Assembly (NCBI GenBank): GCA_963556145.1
Contig: OY744466.1
Span: 2,046,001-2,110,000 of the forward strand
From: Hygrocybe punicea
Taxonomy: Eukaryota; Basidiomycota; Agaricomycetes; Agaricales; Hygrophoraceae
Direction of reading: 5' to 3'
Length of the DNA: 64,000 nt
A model generated the notes under the pieces. It did no database searches, had not been told where the DNA came from, and saw only the letters and a program-made list of their open reading frames with translations. Shown piece after piece: positions 46,186-56,612 of the stretch. A program made the translations under genes and the position numbers. How positions within the stretch are numbered: the first letter of the stretch is position 1; every line of letters starts with the position of its first letter.

Positions 46186-47024
46186 CTAGTCGTCGTCTTC
46201 ATCATTCTCTTCACCATCGCCACTTCCGGCGCTTTTCTTACCCTTCAAAGAAGCATGGTCAAGTCGAGTATCATAGACCACAAACGGCGTGCCACATACC
46301 TCGTACGCCGATTTTTCTTCTTCTGCTCTTGTTTTGTCCTTTGCGGCTTGGTCGACGTAGGGCTACACAAACGTGTCGAGTGAGCTACCAAAATGCGGCG
46401 GAGGGGTCAACACTTACCTTCTTCTCCTCCTCATCGAGCTCCTTCCACTTTGCTCCGAGTAGCTTCCCTACTTCACCTCGCACACACGACACAAGTTAGC
46501 ACCGCAATGTTGCATCCAGTAAACGGTCCACAAAAAAAAGCGGGCACTTACCAAATCCAGCATCTGGGTTTTCGGTTTTGATCCTCTCGCGCCAATCTTG
46601 GCTGAAGAACATGTATGCGGACAGCGCACGCTTGGGTGCTTTCGGGTCCTTTTTTGTCTTGCGGGGGGCTTTCTCAGCCTTTTCGGCGGCTTTGCGCTAC
46701 AAGGCAACGGAAGTGGATGAGTATATGCGTGCGAGAGATGACAGGCATAGAAGAGTCGATCTTGAAACATTGGGTATCGGTGTGCACAGACGATGAACAG
46801 ACGAAGGACGGAAAGAAAAAGAGAAGGGAGCAAGATGTATGACATGGGTTAATGGTTGTTGTGGTCGAAATAAGCGAAGAGCCGATTGAGGGAAAACGAC
46901 ATTGAACGACATGTAGAAAAAACCACGAGCGACAACAGGGAACATGAGGTGCGATGAGGGAGGAGAGGAAGTCCGGAAGATGAGGGCTGGAAAGCACCTT
47001 TGGTTTAGCGGCATCTTTAGGCAT
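46186..47024 (-). CDS. NHP6: HMG-box chromatin protein, NHP6-type
   Basis: Five exons (47024-46998, 46690-46552, 46476-46418, 46362-46300, 46242-46186) join in frame to 114 aa. A basic Lys-rich N-terminus is followed by one HMG box ([60 protein letters not shown]) and a short acidic tail ([11 protein letters not shown]). This is the arrangement of fungal Nhp6, a nuclear architectural factor that bends DNA, opens nucleosomes and assists FACT. The first intron is long for this window (307 nt). I chose the exon-2 acceptor at 46691 because a site 7 nt upstream breaks the frame. The acidic tail is absent in yeast Nhp6A but common in basidiomycete homologues. Confidence 0.9.
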
Positions 47025-47180
47025 CTGGGAACGACATGATCAGCGTCATCAGCGATTGGATTAGGCACCGTCAGAATGCGCGGTAGGAGGCGCTGTCAGA
47101 AACTAGTTTGGACCCTGACAGCATCCGGGACGGCGCGTTCGGCGAACCAACGGAAATTGCAGAACCTAATCTAACTGGCA

Positions 47181-49867
47181 TGGCAGGTGGTAAAAGCAAA
47201 AAACGACAAAGAATCGATATCGATAATGACACCACTTGTCCTCCCCCTACCAAACACTTTTGCATGCCTGCGAGGGGAAAACAGACCCCAGCCGATACCA
47301 TTAAGGTCTCCTGGTCCGACTCATATGATACTGCCAGAACGGACTGCCTTCTTGACTGGCTTGATGAGCATCCCACTGAGTGGCATATGTTTTCTGATTC
47401 AGCCCAAGAGGCTAGAGCCAAGGGACGTCGTCAAGATGTAGGAAAAACACAAAAATCCACATACCACGCAATGATGGTGGCCCATATCTTTGAAAATGAC
47501 TGAAACCCAGAGTATAAGTGCCATTACATGGCCAACCCTGCAAAATCCACGAAGTCAGTTGCAGATTGCCTTACTACATATGTTCCTTGTCTTGTTGCGC
47601 TTTGTCTGGTGCTGATGTATCAATAAAGGCTCAAGAAGAAATACCGTGAAAAATGTGTGCAGATGGGCCTTAGTGGTTCCGGTTTGACATGGGAGCAGTT
47701 GATGCTTGCCCCTGAGCAACAAAACCTTGCCGGTGTGTTTTCTCATTCTGGAGCAGGATGGAAACTAACCAAAGCTTATTTTTCAGCAAAAATTCAGTCC
47801 AAGTTTCCGTATTTTCCACATCTTCATGGTTTTTGGAGGTCCATCCCGAGTTTCAATCCTCATGTCGTCTCCTCAGACCTGGGTCAAGATCTTCAGTCTG
47901 AAACACATGACCTTCTTTTTCAGAACACAGGCATGTGTGGTGACACTGCCCTTGATGGCCCAGGTGCCAGGGATGCAGAAGGCATAGAGGGTCAGAATAT
48001 GTGTAATGTTGTCAACCTCAATGACATCAGTGTCATGCCAGAATCCTGGCAGGTTCCTCCGCTGCAGAGAACCCATCCAGCTACCCCACTCGCTTCCCAG
48101 TTTAATTTCCATACATCTACGTCATCTCAGCTTCAAACAAACAAGCAGCTGCCTCTCACACTGCCCTTCCAAGTCATAGATTCGTCTGGACCGTCTAGTG
48201 ATGGTCAGGTTCGGTTCAGTTTGGTTCAGGCCAAAAAAATCTGAACCTTGAACTGAACCTGAGGTTTAGTTCAGCTCATATGCTGAACCTTGAACTGAAC
48301 CTTTGGTTCAGGTTCAGATAGGTTCAGTTCAGGTTCAGGCCTGGCTGAACCTGAACTGAACCTGTGAAAATACAAGTATACTAGCTAATCAATTTTCTCA
48401 ATCCAAATTTTTCCTTGATTTCCTATCACTCTACATTGTTGTTGTGCTAATGGTTTGACTCTTCAATTACATGTACTGTGTCCATGTTCACTGTGAATGA
48501 ATCAATAGAATCTTGTATTAGATGTGTCTGAAGCACAGTAAGCATGAAACATCCTGAAAAACTGTTCAGAAGGTGATTGCAAATGTTTTGCAGTATTTTA
48601 ACAGGAAGGAAAGACCTTGCAATTAGTATAACTGAATCAGACAACATGGCATCCTAGGCTGAATTTCAACTTTACATTTAAAAATATATTTAAGTTTGCA
48701 GATATTCCTGTTACAGAAGCACTAATTGCAACAGTATAAACTCTAACTAATCTAGATTCTGTTATTAATAGTGCTGAAATTTCAAGTCAGTAAACAGTTG
48801 GACCAAAACTAAGTCTCTACTCAGCAGAAATTAGACTAATATGTGAAAGATTAGGTTCAGGTTCGAACCAGTTTGAACCAGGTTCACAAGATTCCCTCCT
48901 TGACTGAACCTTGAACCAAACCTAAGGTTCGGTTCAGGCATTACCCTGAACCTTGAACTGAACCTAGGTTCGGTTCATGTAGGTTCAGGTTCAAACCCAG
49001 GTTCAGAACTGAACTGTACCATCACTAGGACCGTCAGGGGGGTCCCATTTCTCCTCCCAACACTCATTGCCAGTGCCATCACTTCGTTTTTCACCCTATT
49101 ACATTCCATCTTCCCTCGGCCCTCCAGCCCATTCAGCAGAGGGTTCTTTCAAACCTCAATCATTGTTCTCATCTCCAAATCTGTCTCCTATCACACCACT
49201 GAGTGGATCACCCAATATTACCCCTCCTCCTGAAGCTACTCCCTCTAGCTCTCCTATTCAGCAACACCCTTCACACCAGCCATCTGTCCAAGGCCGCAGC
49301 AGCTCTGCACCACCACTTGGACATCCACGATCAAGCAATATAACCAGATGATCACACATGGAAGACAATGTTCCAAGTCAGACCCAAAACTTTGACAACA
49401 TCTACATGACGAATGTGGGCATGCTTGATCGAAAGAAGCAACATGAGCATGAGCTTAGGTTGGAGAGATACAAGGCTGAAGCACTGTGATTGCAATACTC
49501 ACTGGCAGCAATGGATTTGGAGAAGCAAAAGATGGAGATAAATGCTCAACGAAGTCGTGAGCTAGAAGCACATCAAGAGCACCTCATGTCAATGTACATT
49601 CAATGTGAGGAACTTTGGCTCCAAAACCCCCAGGCAGGTCCATCAGGCGAAGTGGTTGGAATGCTGCCACCATCACCACCTCTTCCCACACTCCCACCAG
49701 CTCCAGATTTTCTATTAGGACTGGCTGGGGGCCAGCACATGGATCACAATTTGGATGAAAACTGTCTAATGATGGTTGGGGCTGAGGTTCGTGGCAGAGG
49801 TTATGGTTCTGGTGAAGCAAGTGCCACGGATGACACAGATGCAAGTGGATATGACACATACAACTAG
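47181..49867 (+). pseudogene. PIF/Harbinger ORF1 (Myb/SANT-like), interrupted
   Basis: An N-terminal trihelix/Myb-SANT-like domain (SWSDSYDTARTDCLLDWLDE, HPTEWHMFSD) is followed by a stop at 47501, continuing sequence, a plausible intron near 47575-47635, and RLKKKYREKCVQMGLSGSGL. A Ser/Pro-rich linker is then split by the hAT MITE (48196-49027); the frame is kept if the MITE and one 8-bp duplication are removed. Two further stops (near 49350 and 49487) precede a coiled coil (AAMDLEKQKMEINAQRSREL). Such proteins bind element ends and partner the Harbinger transposase, which lies convergently at 50084-52654. The start is uncertain (47108 or 47181). At least three stops make it non-functional. 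Confidence 0.75.
48196..49027. mobile_element. hAT-type MITE, 832 bp, 8-bp target duplication
   Basis: Inverted termini are TAGTGATGG and CCATCACTA. GGACCGTC is duplicated on both sides (48188-48195 and 49028-49035). An 8-bp duplication and such termini are typical of hAT elements. The subterminal regions are dense in GGTTCAG/CTGAACC words in both orientations (48206-48370 and 48850-49010), likely transposase-binding arrays. The centre is AT-rich and noncoding. Confidence 0.9.
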
Positions 49868-51264
49868 GATACGCTGTTGATCAAGTTCATGCCGCTTTTT
49901 GCTTTCATTGTCTTTTTTTTTTGCTCAATATATAATTTTTCGAGTCTGTTAAATTCTTTGGAGATATTATTACAGTACAATGAGAGCAACAAGCTGCACA
50001 AGTGAAAAGACAAACAGCATATACAAAAATAGGATGCAAGGCATGAATATTTATGTAGAAGAAGCATATCATGGGCTGGAAAGAAGTGCATTGAGCAAGC
50101 TTTGATGGAATATCACACCTGCTCGAGCGATCGGAGGTGCAGGAGCAACCTCATCAACATTGTCTTCATCCTCGTCCTCATCCTTGTCTCCATCCCTCTC
50201 TGGATCATCATAAAAAAAATTCATTGTGTAAACCTGCTGAAGTGCGTTGGTCCCTCCCAGTGTCCTCTTCCCCAAATTGTATAATGAGATTGTGGAGGAT
50301 AATGCAGCATTGTACCCAAAGAATAGCCCATTTGTGAAGCTGGCGAGACCCAATCTGTATATGAAGTTCACGGAGGAATTGGAATCTGTTACAGATCGCT
50401 TCTGCAGCGGGCTCCGGCAACAATCAACTTAACTAGGGATCGGATTCCAGAGGAGAGGAGAGCAGTTTTCATTGTTGCTTACTACTAAGACAACACTGCT
50501 AAGAGGGGGGGGTCCATGGTACAATGTCATTGCGAACCGTGGGGGTTACCCAAGATAAGGGGGTCTGCCCCAAGAACCAGACTAAACGTAAAGAAAGGAA
50601 AAGAAGAAAAAGTCCGAACCAACAACAAGAACAGTATATATAGTGACTGGTCTTGAGGGGAGGTAAATAGAAATACAACCATGAAGCCACAACATGTCCA
50701 ACTCTACCATGTGTTCACCATGAGGCGTACATGAGGCGTCCTCATGTTGATGTTCTCACGATCCAACTGGAGGCCCGGGTGTCATTGAGGATAGAAGAGG
50801 TTCGGATGACTCGGATGATTTGTCATCAGATCATGTGATGTGCAGAATTGCCTATTTGGGGTCTGCACTTGCTGTAATGGGAAAATGCGCAGTCTGGCAA
50901 GTGCGATGCACAGTCGGGTTGAAGAAGGGTATTGTCCAGTGTGGGATTGGTGAAGGGAGTGTCTTGAGGTGGTGTGGATGTAGCGGCAAGGTTGGCATGA
51001 AAGAAAACAAAGGAATGTGTGGAAGGAAAACCAACTAGGCTGGTGGGCTAGTCGAGGTCAGACATGCGAACAGCATCAGCTGTACTGGATGACAATGTGT
51101 GTGTCGATGATGTATCGAGGGGTGATGTCTTGTCCTGTCTGTGGAACAATGCAGTCCACCTGATGTTGGTATTCGTCCAAGAAAGGGTATTGTTGTAAAT
51201 GAGTGTGGGAGGTATCAAGGTTATAGATGGAAAAGGATAAATGAATGTGGGTCCAGGTTTCGAG

Positions 51265-51558
51265 TCATGGCACAGGTGACAAGCTGTGGGAACAAGTCAT
51301 CAGGTACTGCAATGAAGCGGTGTCATGCGAACAATATACGATAGGGGTTGGTTCACTGTTTGGGAAGTCGTATGGTCTGTGGTCGAAGTCCAAAAGAGTA
51401 TGCTCCGGCGATGGTCGGATTAGAGAGAACAGTGAAATGTCTCGTGATCGGGGATTGTTCAGAGTTCGCATGCAGGTGAGGAATGTCGTCGGATCATCAG
51501 GGAGGATAATGGTAGGCACAGGGTATGAATATGGAAACCAAATATCCGAGAATGGCAA
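51265..51558 (-). CDS. Open frame downstream of the LTR membrane frame
   Basis: Separated from the membrane frame by one TGA/TAA-like break near 51560, it begins MPFSDIWFPYSYPVPTIILP and runs 97 codons without a known domain. The start resembles the IPLSTFETFWPPTIY segment at 22785, after the hydrophobic frame there. The two frames may once have been one protein. Confidence 0.25.
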   Translation of the reverse strand: MPFSDIWFPYSYPVPTIILPDDPTTFLTCMRTLNNPRSRDISLFSLIRPSPEHTLLDFDHRPYDFPNSEPTPIVYCSHDTASLQYLMTCSHSLSPVP

Positions 51559-51561
51559 TTG

Positions 51562-51726
51562 TCAATTACGTGTCAATATATTGTCAAGGTGGAAGTCGGA
51601 TGTATCAATGGCAGAAGGGCGTCTATGCCAAAGATAGATCATGACAATGTAGAAACCGATCAGGAAGGTGATGGCAATGCTGCCAATAACAATTATGGTA
51701 ATGAGCTGTGTCGGGAGTACAGCCAT
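51562..51726 (-). CDS. Small single-pass membrane protein encoded inside an LTR
   Basis: A 54-codon frame starts MAVLPTQLITIIVIGSIAIT and continues FLIGFYIVMIYLWHRR: about 26 hydrophobic residues, then a basic stop-transfer signal and a polar tail with Asp/Ser. It lies about 260 bp into the long LTR-C. An upstream in-frame ATG adds 18 residues (from 51780). A similar hydrophobic frame at 22815-22895 suggests the feature recurs. It could be a chance hydrophobic frame. If real it would be a tiny membrane protein expressed from or across the LTR. Confidence 0.35.
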   Translation of the reverse strand: MAVLPTQLITIIVIGSIAITFLIGFYIVMIYLWHRRPSAIDTSDFHLDNILTRN

Positions 51727-52654
51727 TGTGATCGGTTTGTTGTGGGATAGCATAAACAAGATATTGAAGGGAAAAGACAATGTCGGTGACGTCCGTCGGC
51801 AAGGAGACTATTTGGGTACAACAAGATCACATGGGATATGTCCATGGTTGGTCTGGATTGTTCTAGAAGAAGGGACAAAAAGAAATGAAAAAGGAAGGTG
51901 TGCAGTGCAGAATCGTCATGGTGGGTATTGGAATGGACATCGGGGTTGGAAGCGGGGTTGGAAGCGGAGTTGGAAACGTAACAGAATTGGCCTTTCAAAA
52001 GACCAATTGCATGTTCAGCTCACACTCGCACCACTGACAACCAGAAATTAAACCATCTCTGATCCCAAGACAACTCACCCTCAGGTGGCTTCTTGAATGG
52101 AGGGACGCACCAACATCGGACTAGGTAAGCAGAATCCACCCACATCCATTCTCCTTCGCTAATCAATGTCTCAGGGTTTGATGAAATGCAAGTGCTCTGG
52201 AATGCGTAAGAATTGTGGGCACTACCAGTGTGACCTAGGGAGTAGTCGACGAAGCAGAGGTTATGTAGAAGCATGATGAATTGTCCGTTCATCGAGTACT
52301 GTGATGACTTATCAAACCACGCCTCCCCATGGAGGCCAGGCTTCTGGAATAAGGGAAATGTGGTGCCATTTACAGCAAGCCAGCCATTCCCCCATGCAGG
52401 GATTGTTTTCCACTTACTCCACTCCTTTGAGAGAAGCTTTTTCTGATCAGACGGCTTCGACATAGCATGATCGTGATGCTTGATGATTGCGACCATACAG
52501 CATTTCGTACAGTTAATAACTGTGCCAGATGACACACCAGCCCATTCCACGATGTCATCAACACCCCATAAATTGCTGAGTATTTCACTGCTTCAATCCA
52601 CTTTTTTGACACAAGCAGCTCCATGACAGCCATGGAGCTGCTTGCCCTGGACAA

Positions 52655-54032
52655 GAACCTCCAATCAAGAGCCCTTGCCAGGTACAGGAGACACTACAGG
52701 TCCCCAAGCATACACTCATCCATTCAGGAAGTGTCAAGGCCTTCCATCCCTGCCAAACTTTGCCACAACTGATACAGACTTCTTTTGGCCCTTCCTACAA
52801 AGTCCTTTTTTTTTTCTTTCAAAATATTTAGCAACTTCATTTAGTACATGACTTACTTTACTATGATATCTCAACCCTCCACCTGGATCTCATACCAGCT
52901 CTGCATCTTGTCTGTAAGTCTCCTGATCAGATTACTTCATTTCAGTAATTTGATGGCTTGTTGGATTTGGCAGATGTTAACGTAGAAATAAGAAGGGTAT
53001 CAACATTGATGTATTGTACTCTCTGGCATTGACAAGTTTTTTTGCATCAACATAATCATTGATGATGGCTTTAATCTTGTGGAACAAGTAAAGTGTGGTA
53101 GTACTTTGCAATGGTTCTCCAATCAGTTGAAATTTTAATTTTGCTTTGAGGGAAATTCCCCTATTTCTGGTTTCCTCAAAAACTCTGATGGTCTGACAAT
53201 GGGGCTTCCACATTTCAGTAATCTGCATCTCCTTGACCTTGTTCTTCTCTGCCTCTTCTTTTTCCTTCCTTTTTTCCCAATTGATATTGAGGTCCCTCCA
53301 TCAGAAAATCGTGGATGGAATGACATGGGATTATGAATGATTAAAAGTTAAATAATATAAATAATATATATAACTCTTATACATGGTCTGGTAATGGAAG
53401 ATATAGAACAGTAGTGTTGACAGAAACTGAAAAGCATACCAGAATGAGTGAAATGACTATGTAGTACAAGAGTTGCCAAAATTGGCCAAATATGTAAGAC
53501 TGGCAGCTCTCATCATACATAGCAGAATTGAATATCTAGTAGGATATATCTGAATGGCAGTACTTACTCAGATCAACAAGGAGGCCATAAATGTGAAATA
53601 TCTATCTACATTTATAATGGACAGTAGAGTTTGCAGAAATTGCAATGTCTGCCAGACTGACAAAAATTGCAATGTAATATAAGAGTTGCTGATACTGGCC
53701 AGCACACTAAGTATGGCAGGTTTGAGAGGATACATCTGCATGGCTGCACTTATCCAATTTAACAAGGAGGGGTCTACATAGTAGCTTATGTCATATGAAG
53801 AGGAGAAATTGTCAACTCTGCCAGACTGAATATCATATGACAGTTGACAGTCAGAGTACTGATGACATAAATTGCGATACAAAATCCCATTATATACATT
53901 TACATTTATACCTCCCTGATGTTCGCCAATGCACTATTTTTTGTAACTATCCTTTGAGTTGAGGAGTAGTTTGGGAATATTTGTCTGGTAAACTTGTCAA
54001 TTATTGACATGGTGAGATGTCACCATATTAGG
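52655..54032. other. Right flank of Harbinger element with degenerate repeats
   Basis: A minus-strand 83-codon frame (52977-53228, MQITEMWKPHCQTIRVFEET, then FQLIGEPLQS) looks like a remnant of a real protein of unknown kind. From 53400 to 53890 there are two diverged units of about 220 bp sharing aattgcaatgt-, ctggc(a/c)agctc/cagcac- and caacaaggagg-type words. The Harbinger terminus was not identified. Confidence 0.35.
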
Positions 54033-54036
54033 ACGT

Positions 54037-54829
54037 TGTAAAGGCGAGGTCGGGGTGGCTGCGGAATAATAATCCTAAGCCTGTGGGGTCAGCGTAGAAG
54101 TGACTAGGAATAGTCTAACAAGCTTCAGTAAGATAATAGGATATAAAAAGTAAGAAGCCGCCGAGTAAACTACTGAATTCTATTGAGACCGATTGAAGCC
54201 GATGAAGCCGATGATGTTGGGTACGGCGGGTTGGGTGTCGGGTGACGAGAAATGTAGAGGTAAAGGCGGTAGAACGACGGGGAGGGCGTCGAGGAATCCG
54301 ATGAGCAATGTGTGCGATGGAATTTACTGAGAGACTAATTCTCAGAGAGAGGAAATGGGGGAACTGGTTTCTTTTTTGAGACGGCGCTTGGGCACCGTTT
54401 TTATACTACAAAGTTCTGTACCTAGATTCGGACGAGAGTCCTCGGCCGATGAGAGGAAACAAAGGAGAATAAAAATGGGGAAGTAGGAAGAGCGTTGCGA
54501 GGCGACGATGACAGGGAAAATGGGTGGAAGATATAAAAAACCGTAAAAGATGCAAAGTACTTTACTATATCCCCATAAGGGAGACGCTAGGCGTGAATAA
54601 GGCAAGTCCGATGTCGGGATCCCAGTCCGATGAGATCTATCTTTGATATTTGAAGTTCCGCGAGTTTAGGGGATAGACCGACCAGGTACGTGAGTGGCCG
54701 TGCTAGTCGGTATGCATCGGGTTGCGTCGGGTTATGTCGGGTTCGAGCGTAGATTGCTAGAGACGTCGGGTTCGAGCGGATTCGCTAGATATCGATGTTA
54801 CGGCCTCAGAGGGTCGAGGACCCTCTACA
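54037..54829 (-). repeat. 3' LTR (LTR-A)
   Basis: TGTAAAGG...CCTCTACA on the plus strand; 793 bp. Adjacent at 54830-54843 the minus strand has a purine-rich aagacccaaggaga, the likely polypurine tract. Confidence 0.95.
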
Positions 54830-55008
54830 TCTCCTTGGGTCTTCTAATAGAGACCATCCGTGGTCGAGAATATGGGGTCTCCGAATGCGGGTCGCGAATG
54901 TGGCCAATCATGTGAGCGGCCAAACAACGGCAAAGTAAAAAAAAATAAAAAAATAAAAAAATTCTCGTTGTTGATCCGACCTTTCCTCTACACCATCACA
55001 CGTTCACA

Positions 55009-56405
55009 ATGTCCCAAGTCTACGACAACTTCCTCGCTTTCGTCGAAAGCATCGAACCCGATGTCCGGGCGGACTACGAAGAGGCCGTCAACGCGGTCAC
55101 CGTGTTTCATAGCAACGACCTCGTAACGATGGTGGACGGCAACGAGGGGATGGCCCAACAATGGTTAAGCGGCCGCAAGAAGGCGCTGGTGAGTTTCCTT
55201 ATTGACTGCGCGTGTCCTAAGATAGCTCATGTCGTCCCGCCAGCGTGCTTATAATGGAATCGTCGCGGAACTCCGAGCTGGTGGTACGAGGCCAGTAACG
55301 CCACCGTTATGGGCCGACCGCCAATCGTACGCCAACGATGTCGAAGAGTGGCTGAAAGAAGCGGCGGACCGGGAGAGGCAGGAACAGGAAGAAGCCAGAC
55401 GGCGGGCGGATGAAGAAGCGGCTACGCGGGAAGAGGAGGCCAGACGGATGGCAGAGGCAAATGCACGAGCGGAGGCGGAGAAAAGGCGAAAGGCGGCAGA
55501 GGAAAGGCGGGAGCGGCTTAGAATAGAACAACACGAGCAGCACTGGAATCAAGAAGCGGACCGGGTTGAAAGGGATGGAGCCGCGTATCGGCGGCGGCTC
55601 AGCGAAGAACGGCGAGCTGAAGCAAACACATCGGTCGCGGGTGAACCAAGGACTGAGTCGATTCCGGAGGGCGAAGCCGCAGTTGAGCCAGAGGAAGGCC
55701 CCGTCGACCCGGCACCAGAGACACCGGCCGATGTAGAAGAAGTAGATACGCCGGGCGTAGAGACCGGAGACCTGGCTGGTACGACGGTGAGTTCATGTGT
55801 CGGTTCCTTTGTTCTTTAGTCACTGATCCTGGTAATAGTTCACCGGGCCGTTTCCCCTACAACCCTGCACCAACTGCGTCAAGGCGCAAGAGGCGTGTCG
55901 AGGCGTCACGGGCTACATGTGCGAACGATGCCGGAGGCTGAAGAAGAAATGTACTAACGCTACACACCAGACGGGCGGGGGTCGGCGCAAGGTGGATACC
56001 GGAAAGGGCAAAGAGGTCGCGGTCGGCACGAGGAAGCCATTGTCATTCACGACAAAGCCCATCCGCAGTAGGCCTGCCCGGGCCTCAACGAGCAAACCGC
56101 GGGTCGAGGACGTGGAGTCGGTCGAGGACGATGACGAAGACGAGGAGGAGTCGGAGGAAGAGCGGCCGACGAAAAGGCTTAGGACGGCCTCGGCAGCGAA
56201 CCCGTTCGTTTTGACGATGGAGAATTACGAGCAAGTGTCGGCGCGACTAGCGGTCCTTATGGAGGAGCTGGGAGCCCTGGGCACCAATGTCAACCGTCAC
56301 CTCGTCCACTTCAGTCAAGAGTTCCAGCGGCTTCGCGTCGATCTCGAACGGTCGACCTCAAGGTTGGCGATGTTGAAGCGGGATTACGAGACCGGCCGCC
56401 TGTAA
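55009..56405 (+). CDS. Antisense spliced ORF in gypsy element: coiled coil plus Zn2Cys6-type cluster
   Basis: Three exons (55009-55188, 55244-55786, 55839-56405) with perfect GTGAGT donors join in frame to 429 aa. Exon 1 encodes a helical domain (YDNFLAFVESIEPDVRADYE). Exon 2 encodes a long charged coiled coil (Glu/Arg/Ala-rich, to residue ~190) and an acidic Pro-rich linker. Exon 3 begins with six cysteines spaced C-x2-C-x6-C-x7-C-x2-C-x6-C followed by basic residues. That is the fungal Zn(II)2Cys6 DNA-binding pattern (TNCVKAQEACRGVTGYMCER, then CRRLKKKC). An acidic run, a basic RPTKRLR patch (possible nuclear signal) and a C-terminal coiled coil follow. It is transcribed opposite to gag-pol, starting 180 bp from the 3' LTR; a CCAAT at 54901 may be its promoter. 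Probably a nuclear regulator encoded by the retrotransposon; target unknown. Confidence 0.8.
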
Positions 56406-56612
56406 AATATATATATAAAAGTAACGAGCCCATTGTATATAAAAAAAATATATCGTGTACATAAAAGACGTGTCAGCTTGTTCACCCAGCTAAGGAAAGC
56501 CGATCGGCTCCCGAAGACATAGGACTATTCGCATCATTCGTCATATCGTTAGAAAACTAAGAGGAACTAAATAAAATGGGGGTATAACGTGGACAGAATA
56601 TAAATGAAATGC

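Larger units (their letters stand above)
50387..51983 (-). mobile_element. Long solo LTR of family C (1.6 kb) inside the transposase gene
   Basis: In the minus strand it starts TGTTACGTTTCC and ends GAAGCGATCTGTAACA. The flanking duplications are GAATC (50382-50386) and GAATT (51984-51988) on the plus strand, a single C/T difference at a former CpG. A TATA-like actatatatactg lies near 50640, and the end GTTGCCGGAGCCCGCT matches LTR-C at 17749-18313. At 1597 bp it is almost three times longer than that copy. The extra part contains a small membrane-protein frame. Confidence 0.85.
50084..52654 (-). pseudogene. PIF/Harbinger transposase (DDE_Tnp_4), dead and interrupted
   Basis: Minus-strand reading gives the typical Agaricomycete Harbinger transposase: EWAGVSSGTVINCTKCCMVA, CPAW-like PAWGNGWLAVNGTT, PLFQKPGLHGEAWFDKSSQY, GHTGSAHNSYAF, EWMWVDSAYLVR, and RWFNFWLSVVRV followed by a stop, then AEHAIGLLKG. 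The frame is then cut by LTR-C (50387-51983) and resumes at QFLRELHIQIGSRQLHKWAI, then LHNLIIQFGEED. The two catalytic aspartates (VDGTT and AHDSYAF in relatives) are Asn here. The stop before AEHAIG fits CGA to TGA. The N-terminus above 52560 is degraded and frame-shifted. It cannot be active. Confidence 0.85.

Noticed and set aside
54342..54605. 87-codon frame in both LTR-A copies and in the relic at 11963
   Set aside because: It lies entirely in LTR sequence, is conserved only because LTRs are copies, and has no start context or domain; the relic copy keeps it by chance for a shorter length.
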